Source: Rhizobium esperanzae (lineage in GTDB: Bacteria > Pseudomonadota > Alphaproteobacteria > Rhizobiales > Rhizobiaceae). From it: a stretch of 64,000 bases of DNA. The notes under the pieces were generated by a model. The model did not search any database and was not told the DNA's origin. It saw only the letters and a program-made list of their open reading frames with translations. Positions within the stretch are counted from its first letter, which is position 1. Each line of letters begins with the position of its first letter. The stretch is taken from the NCBI RefSeq assembly GCF_002204185.1, contig NZ_MXPU01000006.1:186001-250000 (forward strand), in the 5' to 3' direction. Position numbers and translations under genes: made by a program. Shown piece after piece: positions 36,045-43,984 of the stretch.

Positions 36045-36119
36045 CAAGTTATTATTCGCAACTCCGGATGGAAAGCTATTTCGTAGTTTTCCCCGGATTG
36101 CACTAGCGGGTCAAGAACG

Positions 36120-37031
36120 TTGAAAGGTGCCCGACTGTTTTCGACCGCTGTCGCCGCGGTCCTCCTTGTCGTCCTCGCGACCTGGCTGCTGACGAGGCCT
36201 CATCCCCGTTTCGCTGCCGGCGACCCCGCGCTGACGCCGGGAGATGCCGGGCGCGGCAAGCTGGTCTTTGCCGCAAGCGGCTGCGCCTCCTGTCATGCTT
36301 CCCCAGGCCAGCCGGACCGCTTCAGGCTGGGGGGCGATCTTGCGCTGGCCTCACCCTATGGAACTTTCAGAGTGCCCAACATCTCGCCCGACCCGGCGGC
36401 CGGCATCGGATCGTGGTCGGTTGCCGATCTCGCCAATGCGCTGATATCAGGCGTTTCTCCGTCAGGGCAGCATTATTACCCGGCATTCCCGTACGCCAGC
36501 TACACCGGCATGACGCTTGACGATATCCGAGATCTCTACGCCTTTCTGCATACGCTTTCGCCCGTGCCGGAGCGCCCGCAACCGCACGAGATTTCCCTGC
36601 TCTTTCGCGTCCGCCGGTTCGTCGGCTTCTGGAAGCTCCTATTCTTCCACGAAGGCAGATCGGAAGGAGCGCGGAACGGCGATCCGGTGCATGATCGCGG
36701 CTCCTACCTCGTGGAGACGCTTGGCCATTGCGCCGAATGCCATTCCTCCCGTAATATTTTTGGTGCAATAAAGCCAAAAACGCGATTTGCCGGCGGGGTG
36801 AGTTCGGAAGATATCGGCTTCAATCCCAATATTACACCCACTGACATAGGCTCGTGGTCGGAGCAGGATGTAGTAGAAATGCTTCACAGCGGCAGGACGC
36901 CCGACCACGGCTATGTCGGCTGGTCCATGGCGGATGTGGTCGAGAATACAGCGGAACTCCCGGAGGCCGACCGGATGGCCATCGCCCGATACCTGAAGTC
37001 GCTGCCCCCGCGCCCCACGCCCCATCCTTGA
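36120..37031 (+). CDS. Diheme cytochrome c
   Basis: A 303-residue membrane-anchored or exported cytochrome. The N-terminal hydrophobic segment (STAVAAVLLVVLATWLL, about 8-24) is an uncleaved anchor or signal. Haem motifs are CASCH (about residue 55) and CAECH (about residue 199). Each domain has later Met-containing loops. The layout matches diheme cytochromes that pass electrons from periplasmic dehydrogenases. It starts at TTG with a weak ribosome site; no ATG fits better. It stands alone on the plus strand, facing a terminal oxidase operon, so it could feed that oxidase; this is inference. Confidence 0.82.
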   Translation: MKGARLFSTAVAAVLLVVLATWLLTRPHPRFAAGDPALTPGDAGRGKLVFAASGCASCHASPGQPDRFRLGGDLALASPYGTFRVPNISPDPAAGIGSWSVADLANALISGVSPSGQHYYPAFPYASYTGMTLDDIRDLYAFLHTLSPVPERPQPHEISLLFRVRRFVGFWKLLFFHEGRSEGARNGDPVHDRGSYLVETLGHCAECHSSRNIFGAIKPKTRFAGGVSSEDIGFNPNITPTDIGSWSEQDVVEMLHSGRTPDHGYVGWSMADVVENTAELPEADRMAIARYLKSLPPRPTPHP

Positions 37032-37166
37032 TGCATGTGGCCCACGAGTGCACCGGTTCGCACACTCGCCGAAAACGCGATCTTCTGGCAGCGGAGTTTT
37101 CGAAGAATGCGAGGACGCGGCCAACGCTTGAAGCTATTATCCATGGTAACGCCATTCAGCCCTGAC

Positions 37167-37191
37167 AGAACAGGGGCAGTCGGGGAAAGTT
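37167..37191 (+). promoter_or_regulatory. Weak EcfG-like promoter for the REC-CRP regulator
   Basis: AGAAC, 16 bases, AGTT: one mismatch in the -35 box compared with GGAAC. It lies 34 bases before the regulator start. Confidence 0.3.
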
Positions 37192-37225
37192 TTAATCGAA
37201 TAAGGGCTGGGGGAGGCAGATCGTC

Positions 37226-38365
37226 ATGAATACGGCTATTGACGAACGCGCGTACAAGGCTGTCCTCCTCGTTGAGGACGATTACGCTGTTGCCAGCGAG
37301 CTCGCGTCGAAGCTGACCGCAACCGGACTCAAGATTGTTGGGCCGGCCTCCAGCGTCGAACGAGCGCTGAAATATATAGAAGATTCCCAAATCGAAGTTG
37401 CCATCTTGGACATCAATCTCGGTGGAACGATGGTGTTTCCTGTCGCCGACGAGTTATCGAGGCGCAATATCCCCTTCTTCTTCGCGACCGGCTACAGCCG
37501 GGACGTCGTTCCTCCTCGGTTTGCGGATCGAATCTTCGTGGAAAAACCGCTGGAGACGAGCGCGATTTACCGTGCTCTTTCCGATTGTCAGGGTTCCGCC
37601 GCGAAGGCATCGGGCGGCCACAAGAATTTCGTTCTTTCTGCCCTTTCCGCCGGTGAAATCGATCTTATCCGGCCCCTCCTTCAACCGGTTCGGCTGGCTC
37701 AAGGCGAAGTTCTTGAGCGGCAGTTCGAAGAGATAACGACGATCTTCTTCATTGAAACCGGGACGGTTTCGCTGCTCGCCTCGTCTCTCGACGGCTCGCA
37801 GGTAGAGGTTGGACTGATCGGGCGTGAGGGCGTGACCGGCACCGGGCTGTTAGAAGGTGATTGGCGCACGCCCTACCATCTCGTGGTGCAAACCGAAGGG
37901 ACCGCACAGCAAATCGACATCGATAGTTTCCTTCGTCTGACGCAGAGGGCGCCGCAATTGCGTTCTCTTTCGTTGTCGTTTTCACGGGCGCTCGCAATTC
38001 AGATAGGATATACGGTCTTGGCCAATAGCCGGTACTCCATCGAACAGAGGCTGGCCCGCTTGCTGCTCATGCTCGATGATCGATCGGAAGATCAGGTGCT
38101 GCGGCTCACCCACGAACAGATGTCTTCGATGCTCGGCGTCCGGCGTTCCGGAATTACCGGCGCGCTTCCCATCCTGGAGGGTGAAAAGCTCATCAGGTCA
38201 GTAAGGAGCAAGGCAATAGTCCTCGATCGAGAGGGCCTCATTCTGAGGGCCAAGGGCTCCTACGGCATTCCTGAGGCGGAATACAAGCGTTTGATGGGTT
38301 TTTCATTGAGAGGCACGGCGAACGCTAAAAAGCCATTCAGCCGATCACATCCTAATTTATGGTAG
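37226..38365 (+). CDS. Response-regulator receiver fused to a CRP/FNR-type regulator
   Basis: A 379-residue fusion. Residues 10-120 are a receiver domain: acidic pocket VEDD (16-19), phospho-acceptor Asp62 in AILDINLGG, Thr88 in FATGY and Lys107 in VEKPLE are all present. Residues about 135-255 form a cNMP-binding-like beta barrel, and about 255-345 a CRP winged helix with HEQMSSMLGVRRSGITGAL. No FNR-type cysteine cluster is seen. GGGAGG precedes the ATG. The usual CRP-like regulator lacks a receiver, so this one could respond to a histidine kinase as well as a ligand. No kinase is nearby. Confidence 0.85.
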   Translation: MNTAIDERAYKAVLLVEDDYAVASELASKLTATGLKIVGPASSVERALKYIEDSQIEVAILDINLGGTMVFPVADELSRRNIPFFFATGYSRDVVPPRFADRIFVEKPLETSAIYRALSDCQGSAAKASGGHKNFVLSALSAGEIDLIRPLLQPVRLAQGEVLERQFEEITTIFFIETGTVSLLASSLDGSQVEVGLIGREGVTGTGLLEGDWRTPYHLVVQTEGTAQQIDIDSFLRLTQRAPQLRSLSLSFSRALAIQIGYTVLANSRYSIEQRLARLLLMLDDRSEDQVLRLTHEQMSSMLGVRRSGITGALPILEGEKLIRSVRSKAIVLDREGLILRAKGSYGIPEAEYKRLMGFSLRGTANAKKPFSRSHPNLW

Positions 38366-38447
38366 CCTGTAATTTCGAACCAAGCCGTATCGCTTCCACT
38401 ACATCGGCGCCGCGCTAGTGGCCTGAGGACACCGGAAACGGATGTAT

Positions 38448-38870
38448 TCAGCGAGCATAGAGATAGGCTGCGAGATCGCGGGCCTCCTGTTCGGATATTC
38501 CGGTAGGCGGCATCGCCGTTCTTGGCGACTGGGCCTGCGGCGCGACGATCCAGCCAATGAGGTTGTCGGCGGAATTGTTGAGCACGCCGGCAATGTAGAC
38601 CCTCTCGCGCAGACCGGAGAGATCGTCGCCGACCTTGCCGTCGGCGCCCTCGATGCCGGGAATGGTGTGACATCCGGCGCAGCCATATCGGCGAAAAATC
38701 GCCGGCGCCCGCGCCGGATCGCCTTTCGTCATGGCGACGGCAACAGCTTGCCTTTCGGACCGCTGCCGGTAGATGTCGGTCAAAGTCAATGCCGCCGTCA
38801 GGCTCACCACGCAGGCGGCGATCACAAAGGCGGAGCGAAGGGAATTATGGGGCGACGATACGTGTTCCAT
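38448..38870 (-). CDS. Small cytochrome c
   Basis: A 140-residue class I cytochrome c. Its N-terminal hydrophobic helix (SAFVIAACVVSLTAALTL) is an anchor or signal. The haem site is CAGCH in YGCAGCHTIPGIEG, and the distal Met is likely in TAMPPTGISEQEARDLAAYL. AAGGAGG precedes the ATG. Its start lies within the last 26 bases of ctaG, so it is the last gene of the oxidase operon. It probably shuttles electrons to the caa3-type oxidase. Confidence 0.85.
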   Translation of the reverse strand: MEHVSSPHNSLRSAFVIAACVVSLTAALTLTDIYRQRSERQAVAVAMTKGDPARAPAIFRRYGCAGCHTIPGIEGADGKVGDDLSGLRERVYIAGVLNNSADNLIGWIVAPQAQSPRTAMPPTGISEQEARDLAAYLYAR

Positions 38871-39738
38871 CTGCGCCTCCTTTTCCGGAATCCCTGATCC
38901 ACAGAGCCGTCAGCGCCAGCGCAACAGTAGCGTAGACGAGGCCGGCAGGAACCCACATTACCAAGCCTGCCATCTGCTGGTCTTCGAGCGGCGACAGCCC
39001 CCAAGCCCCGGACGATCGGGTCTGCACGGCGTAGAGCACGTTCGGTGACAGGGCGATGAGGGCCCCGAGAATGCTCATATGGAGCATCGTCAGGAACAGA
39101 TGCCAGGCCGCCAGCCCCCTGTTCGTCTTCCAGACGACAGGCCACCAGAACAGGACGGCACTTAGGAAAAAGGAAAGATGTTGCAGACGGTGGAGCGGCG
39201 TGCTTTCGATCGCGGCGTCGAACAGGACGGGCGAATGCCATCCCCAGATTGCCATCCCGTGCAGCAGCGTCGCGACAGTGCCGTTGCTCAGCAACGTCCA
39301 GGTCCTGCGGACCATGCTCGAGGCGAGCACCTGTGCCGCCCGGCGCCTGACGATCCTTGGCAGGCCCCAGAGCAGCACCGCCGATGGGCGTGCCAATACG
39401 ATGAGCGGCGCGGCGATTGCCATCACCAGTTCATGTTCGATCATATGGACGGTGAAGAGCTGCTCTCCCAGCCAATGCAGGGGAGAGACAAGCGCGCCGG
39501 CAAGCACTAGCCAGCCGGCCCAATAGGCCAAAAGCCGGCGCGCGAAGACGCGCCGGCCCGCGGATGATCGCGACATGAAGCGAAGGCTTCCGCTTGCATA
39601 GAGGCCTGCGCAGACTGCGAGCGGCGCAATTATCCAGGGATCGGCCGTCCAAGGCAGGGAATTCGGATGGGCATGATCTTCATGTGCCAATCCCGGTGTC
39701 GCCATGAGAAGAAAGGCGATTGTCGTTGCTGTTCTCAT
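38845..39738 (-). CDS. ctaG: caa3-type oxidase assembly factor CtaG
   Basis: A 297-residue polytopic membrane protein of the caa3_CtaG family. It has a signal peptide (MRTATTIAFLLMATPGLA) then a His-rich start (HEDHAH) and about seven helices. Conserved His residues occur in MIEHELVMAIAAPLIVLARP and in LHGMAIWGWHSP. The start is fixed by an ATGA overlap with the subunit III gene; a Met 8 codons upstream is possible. CtaG helps copper or subunit assembly of caa3 oxidase. It should not be confused with the Cox11-type CtaG. Confidence 0.85.
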   Translation of the reverse strand: MRTATTIAFLLMATPGLAHEDHAHPNSLPWTADPWIIAPLAVCAGLYASGSLRFMSRSSAGRRVFARRLLAYWAGWLVLAGALVSPLHWLGEQLFTVHMIEHELVMAIAAPLIVLARPSAVLLWGLPRIVRRRAAQVLASSMVRRTWTLLSNGTVATLLHGMAIWGWHSPVLFDAAIESTPLHRLQHLSFFLSAVLFWWPVVWKTNRGLAAWHLFLTMLHMSILGALIALSPNVLYAVQTRSSGAWGLSPLEDQQMAGLVMWVPAGLVYATVALALTALWIRDSGKGGADGTRIVAP

Positions 39739-40337
39739 AGCCGCGGCACCCAATAGATGCATCCGTAGAGGGGAAGCCAGGCGAGAACGACAAAGTTCCA
39801 GTAGAGCGCGTTGTCTTCAACATCGCCGTAGCGCCGCGCATTGTCGCCATGCTTCGAAAACATCAAACAGGCGAGAACGACGGTATCGACGAGGTCGGTG
39901 ATGATGTGGGTCGCGTGCAGGCCGAGCATCGTCCAGACGATCGATCCGTAGGCATCGTCGTCCCAGCCTATGTGAAGGGCAGGAAATTCATAGGCGCGGG
40001 GTATGAGGGGCGCCGCTCCGAGAAGCGCCATGACGATCAGTCCCGCGCGCAACTTGCGGAGATCCCTCTGCTTCGCCCACCGCGCGACGAGCATATTCGG
40101 CACGATGCTGAGGAGAAGCAGCAAAGTCAGGATCGTGCCGGGAAGGAGATCCGGGGCAGGGGCTTCGATCGGCCAACGCGGCGCCAGGCTCATGAGATAG
40201 AAGTAGACGACGATCGCCAGCGCGAATCCCATGCCTTCGATCAGCATGAAGGCGCTGGTTCCCCAGAACGTCAGGCTCGCGCTGCCCAGGCCGTGCAGGG
40301 GAAGCTTCGACAGATCGGTGACCACGCGCTCCTTCAT
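39735..40337 (-). CDS. Cytochrome c oxidase subunit III
   Basis: A 200-residue membrane protein with about five helices, as in the short subunit III of caa3/ba3-type oxidases. Visible features are GSASLTFWGTSAFMLIEGMG, LLLLLSIVPNMLVARWA and GLHATHIITDLVDTVVL, with the conserved His in the last. The start MKERVVTD overlaps the subunit I stop in ATGA. It supports subunit I in the inner membrane. Confidence 0.82.
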   Translation of the reverse strand: MKERVVTDLSKLPLHGLGSASLTFWGTSAFMLIEGMGFALAIVVYFYLMSLAPRWPIEAPAPDLLPGTILTLLLLLSIVPNMLVARWAKQRDLRKLRAGLIVMALLGAAPLIPRAYEFPALHIGWDDDAYGSIVWTMLGLHATHIITDLVDTVVLACLMFSKHGDNARRYGDVEDNALYWNFVVLAWLPLYGCIYWVPRL

Positions 40338-42247
40338 GACTCGTCCTCCGGCGTTTGCTTGGGCCAGAACCATCCTGTCAGGGTGATGGCCACCGGAACG
40401 GCTCCCCAGACGACCGCCCACGGGCTGAAGATCGAGCCGATCAGCATGATGCTGGTGGCAATGGCCGCCAGAAATGGCCAGATGGAATCGGCTGGCGAGG
40501 CCTCCCGCGCCTCCGGCTCGCCTGATGTGACGCTGCTGACGATCAGTTCCCGCCGATCGAGCCGAAGTCCCGTCGCCACCGGCAACGTCTCGCCCGACAT
40601 CCAGAGCGGCTCGCGCGTTTCGACCACGGGAATATGCCGAAAATTATAAGGGGGAGGGGGCGAGGGTATGGCCCACTCCAGTGTTGACGCATTCCAGGGA
40701 TTGGGGCTGGCGGGTGGGCCATGGCGGAAGCTGCGCAGGGCATCGATGAAGAAGACCAGGAAGCCGGCGGCGAGAATGAAGGCGCTGAGGCTGACGAACA
40801 GGTTCAGACCGGCCCAGGGCAGCTCGGGCGGATAGGTGTAGATGCGCCGCGGCATGCCTTGGAGGCCCAGGATGTGCATCGGAAAGAAAGTCAGGTGGAA
40901 GCCCGTGAAGATCAGGCCGAAGGCCCACCGGCCGAACCTTTCGCTCATCATCCGGCCGGTCATCTTCGGGAACCAGTAATAGATCGCGCCGATCAGTGGG
41001 AAGACGGAGCCGCCGATCAGCACATAGTGAAAATGGGCGACGACGAAATAGGTGTCGTGGACCTGGGTATCGAGCGGCACCGACGCCACCATGACGCCGG
41101 TCAGGCCGCCGATGACGAAGGTGATGAGAAAGCCGATGACGAAAAGCAGCGGTGTCTTGAACACCGGACGGCCATCCCACAGCGTTGCCAGCCAGCAAAA
41201 GATCTGGGTTCCGGCGGGAATGGCGATTGCCATGCTCGAGGCGGTGAAAAAGCTGCTTCCCAGCCGCGGCAGGCCGGCCACGAACATGTGGTGCACCCAC
41301 AGGCCGAAGGAGAGAATTCCGGTGGCGATCATCGCCAGCACCAGCGGCATATAGCCGAAGACAGGACGCCGCGTGAAGGTGGAGATTATGGCGGAGACGA
41401 TGCCGACCGCCGGCAGGAAGATGATGTAGACCTCGGGATGACCGAAGAACCAGAACAGGTGCTGCCAGAGAAGGACATCGCCCCCTTCTGCTGGATTATA
41501 GAACTGGGTGCCGACCAGCCGGTCGAGAATGAGCGACGAGCTGGCGAACATGATCGCCGGCATGGCCAGGATGACGAGAAAGGCGGTGACCAGCATCGAC
41601 CAGACGAAGACGGGGATCCGGTCGAGCGACATGCCGGGCGCCCGCAGTTTGAAGACCGTCACGACAATTTCGGCGGCAACGGCAAGGGCGGAGACCTCGG
41701 TGAAGGTGATCATCTGCGCCCAGAGGTCTGCCCGTTTCCCCGCGCCATATTGCGGGCCGGCGAGAGGCACGTAGGAAAACCAGCCGACATCGGGGGCGGT
41801 ATCGAGGGCGAGAGAGATCCAGAGCAGCAGCCCGCCCGCGAGGTAGATCCAATAGGAGAAGGCATTCAGCCTGGGAAAGGCGATATTGCGGGTTCCGACC
41901 ATCATAGGAACGAGATAGACCGCCATCGCCTCCATGACCGGCACCGCAAACAGGAACATCATGTTGCTTCCGTGCACGGTGAAGATCTGATTGTACCGGT
42001 CGGCGCTGATGAAGCGGGCCTCGGGGAAGGCGAGCTGGATGCGCATCACCAGCGCCAGCACGCCGCCGAGGATGAGAAAGACAAAGGCTGTCGCGATATA
42101 GCGCCGACCGATGATCTTGTGATCGACCGTGGAGAGCGCTGCCAGCAATCCGGAAGGCGTCGACCATGTGCGCCTGAGGAAAGCTTCCGCTTCTTCACTG
42201 CCGGCAGCCAGATCGGCGGGGGAAGGGGTTCTGCCGCCGCCGGTCAT
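40334..42247 (-). CDS. ctaD: Cytochrome c oxidase subunit I, caa3 type
   Basis: A 637-residue haem-copper oxidase catalytic subunit with 12 core helices and two extra C-terminal helices (WPFLAAIATSIMLIGSIFSP onward). The low-spin haem His is in TVHGSNMMFLFAVP. CuB ligands are in FFGHPEVYII (with the cross-linked Tyr) and LWVHHMFVAG. The haem His pair is in VVAHFHYVL. HPEVY with its Glu places it in family A. The start MTGGGRTP overlaps the subunit II stop in ATGA; the frame is open upstream. It reduces O2 to water and pumps protons. Confidence 0.92.
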   Translation of the reverse strand: MTGGGRTPSPADLAAGSEEAEAFLRRTWSTPSGLLAALSTVDHKIIGRRYIATAFVFLILGGVLALVMRIQLAFPEARFISADRYNQIFTVHGSNMMFLFAVPVMEAMAVYLVPMMVGTRNIAFPRLNAFSYWIYLAGGLLLWISLALDTAPDVGWFSYVPLAGPQYGAGKRADLWAQMITFTEVSALAVAAEIVVTVFKLRAPGMSLDRIPVFVWSMLVTAFLVILAMPAIMFASSSLILDRLVGTQFYNPAEGGDVLLWQHLFWFFGHPEVYIIFLPAVGIVSAIISTFTRRPVFGYMPLVLAMIATGILSFGLWVHHMFVAGLPRLGSSFFTASSMAIAIPAGTQIFCWLATLWDGRPVFKTPLLFVIGFLITFVIGGLTGVMVASVPLDTQVHDTYFVVAHFHYVLIGGSVFPLIGAIYYWFPKMTGRMMSERFGRWAFGLIFTGFHLTFFPMHILGLQGMPRRIYTYPPELPWAGLNLFVSLSAFILAAGFLVFFIDALRSFRHGPPASPNPWNASTLEWAIPSPPPPYNFRHIPVVETREPLWMSGETLPVATGLRLDRRELIVSSVTSGEPEAREASPADSIWPFLAAIATSIMLIGSIFSPWAVVWGAVPVAITLTGWFWPKQTPEDES

Positions 42248-43224
42248 CGCAGACCACTCATGTAGGCGCTCACTTGCCGCAGCTCTTCGCCGGTGAGGGG
42301 GACCAACGGCATGTTGTTGCCGGGCTTCAGTGTTTGCGGGTCGGCAATCCATGCCGCAACCGATCCCCGCGTATTCTCCAGCCGCCCCGCGGCAATCATG
42401 CTGCGGCTGCCGACATGGGTGAGGTCAGGTCCGGAGGTGCCCGATGCCTCGGTGCCGCGGATGGCGTGACAGGCGGCACAAGGTTTGCTCATGAAGACCA
42501 GCTTTCCCGACGCGGCAACACCATCGGCCGGCGCGGCTGCCGTCTTTCTCTGAGACTCCAGCCATCTGGCATAGTCCTCCGGCTCCTCGGCGATCACCAA
42601 CAGCGCCATGTGGCTGTGCTGCAGGCCGCAGAATTCGGCGCATTGGCCACGATAGATGCCGGCTTTGCTGGCATGCAGCGTCAGCCGGTTGTCGCGGCCG
42701 GGGACCAGATCCTGCTTTCCCGTCAGGTTGGGCACCCAGAAGGAATGAATGACATCAGTCGCTTCCAGTCGCAGCCGGACATCGGTTCCCACCGGGATAT
42801 GCAGCTCGTTGGCGGTCTGGAATGTCCTGGCGGGATCCGCATCGAGATAGGTAAACTGCCACCACCACTGCTGCCCGCGAACGGCGATGGTCGGCGGATT
42901 GTCCCGGCCGCGGTCGACGCCATTGGTTGCGTAAAAGCTGGTGATCGTCAGGAAGCTTACGACCAGGAAGGTCATAACGATCGCGCCGCTAACGACCCTG
43001 CCCATGGACCGCTCGGTCTGTGGTTCGCCGGGGGCCTGGGTTTTCCTGCGAACCAGCGCCCATGCCATGACGCTTATGACAAGCACGAAGACGACGCCGC
43101 AGACGGCGACGAACAGGAGTATCAGGCTCTTGAGTTCCGAAGCGGCAGGTCCGTCCGCATTCAGCGCCGATTGCGTCCCAGCGCAGCCTGACAGAAATAG
43201 GGTGCATGCCGCGGCGATCTTCAA
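42244..43224 (-). CDS. ctaC: Cytochrome c oxidase subunit II with fused cytochrome c
   Basis: A 326-residue lipoprotein-type subunit II. The start is TTG overlapping the previous stop (TTGA); LFLSGC is a lipobox around Cys14. Two helices follow, then the cupredoxin domain with the CuA site QCAEFCGLQHSHM and the aromatic loop GQQWWWQF. The C-terminal domain is a cytochrome c with CAACH. CuA plus a fused haem c makes this a caa3-type oxidase that can take electrons without a separate cytochrome. It is coupled to its neighbours by overlaps. Confidence 0.88.
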   Translation of the reverse strand: MKIAAACTLFLSGCAGTQSALNADGPAASELKSLILLFVAVCGVVFVLVISVMAWALVRRKTQAPGEPQTERSMGRVVSGAIVMTFLVVSFLTITSFYATNGVDRGRDNPPTIAVRGQQWWWQFTYLDADPARTFQTANELHIPVGTDVRLRLEATDVIHSFWVPNLTGKQDLVPGRDNRLTLHASKAGIYRGQCAEFCGLQHSHMALLVIAEEPEDYARWLESQRKTAAAPADGVAASGKLVFMSKPCAACHAIRGTEASGTSGPDLTHVGSRSMIAAGRLENTRGSVAAWIADPQTLKPGNNMPLVPLTGEELRQVSAYMSGLR

Positions 43225-43970
43225 GGCCGGACACCTCGATCGGCGCGGACGCCCACCGGCCCTTCCTCGAAAAGAGTTGCGGCGGGCGCGCGGTTCTCGG
43301 CCGGTCTCGTATGCTTGTCGTCGTTGCGGCTCGGCGCGGTATAGGGGGCGGAATAGGCGCCGATCGTCCTGACATAACCGGCGAGCTGCCAGATCTGGTC
43401 GCTCGTCATTTTGTTCGCGAAGGCAGGCATGCCGTGAGGCCGTCCGTCGCGTATGGATGCCACGACCGATACCATTTCCGAGCCATAAAACCACCAGCCG
43501 TCAAGAAACGAAGGGCCGGTCCCGCCTCGTCCGTCTCCATGGCAAGTAGGGCAGCCGAACCAGGAATAAAGGCGCTTGCCCTGGCTCAGATCATAAGCGG
43601 TCGTCTCATAGGGCTTGCCAAGCACGAAATAGACGTCGGGTGGTGTGCCGCCGATCCTGTCCGGCATCAGCCGGAACTGATCGAGAGATGATGTGAGCGG
43701 CGGATCGGTGCGATACTGCCTTGGATGTCTTGCCCAGGCGATCGCGGCTCCGATCACGAACATACAGAGCAGCACCATCGAGACCAACCAGATACTGTTC
43801 TTCTTGACGGCGCTGTCGGCAAGCAAAGGGAACCGATCGGGACCAGACGCGACGGCGGGATGGGCGCGACGCAAGCGTAGACGGTTTGCCCAGGCGATGG
43901 CGGCCCAGACGACTGCCATCGTGAGAAGCGATACTGCCGCCGACCAAGGGACGTGCTTGCTTTCGCGCAT
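43221..43970 (-). CDS. Membrane-anchored cytochrome c
   Basis: A 249-residue protein with two N-terminal helices (about residues 9-28 and 58-80) and a periplasmic cytochrome c domain with CPTCH in WFGCPTCHGDGRGGTGPSFL and a likely Met ligand in PHGMPAF. The last 45 residues are polar and probably disordered. It lies 14 bases after the molybdoenzyme gene and overlaps the subunit II start. It is a good candidate to link the molybdoenzyme or quinol side to the oxidase. Confidence 0.82.
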   Translation of the reverse strand: MRESKHVPWSAAVSLLTMAVVWAAIAWANRLRLRRAHPAVASGPDRFPLLADSAVKKNSIWLVSMVLLCMFVIGAAIAWARHPRQYRTDPPLTSSLDQFRLMPDRIGGTPPDVYFVLGKPYETTAYDLSQGKRLYSWFGCPTCHGDGRGGTGPSFLDGWWFYGSEMVSVVASIRDGRPHGMPAFANKMTSDQIWQLAGYVRTIGAYSAPYTAPSRNDDKHTRPAENRAPAATLFEEGPVGVRADRGVRP

Positions 43971-43984
43971 TGCCGGGACCTAGA

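Noticed and set aside
36035..36059. GGAAC word before the diheme cytochrome gene as a stress promoter
   Set aside because: No GTT follows at 16 or 17 bases, and the word sits in the arm of an inverted repeat.
40721..42265. A 514-codon plus-strand open frame opposite the oxidase subunit I gene
   Set aside because: It is antisense to a clear haem-copper oxidase subunit, is very rich in Asp/Glu/Gly/Arg and has no ribosome site or domain; this is the usual GC-rich shadow.
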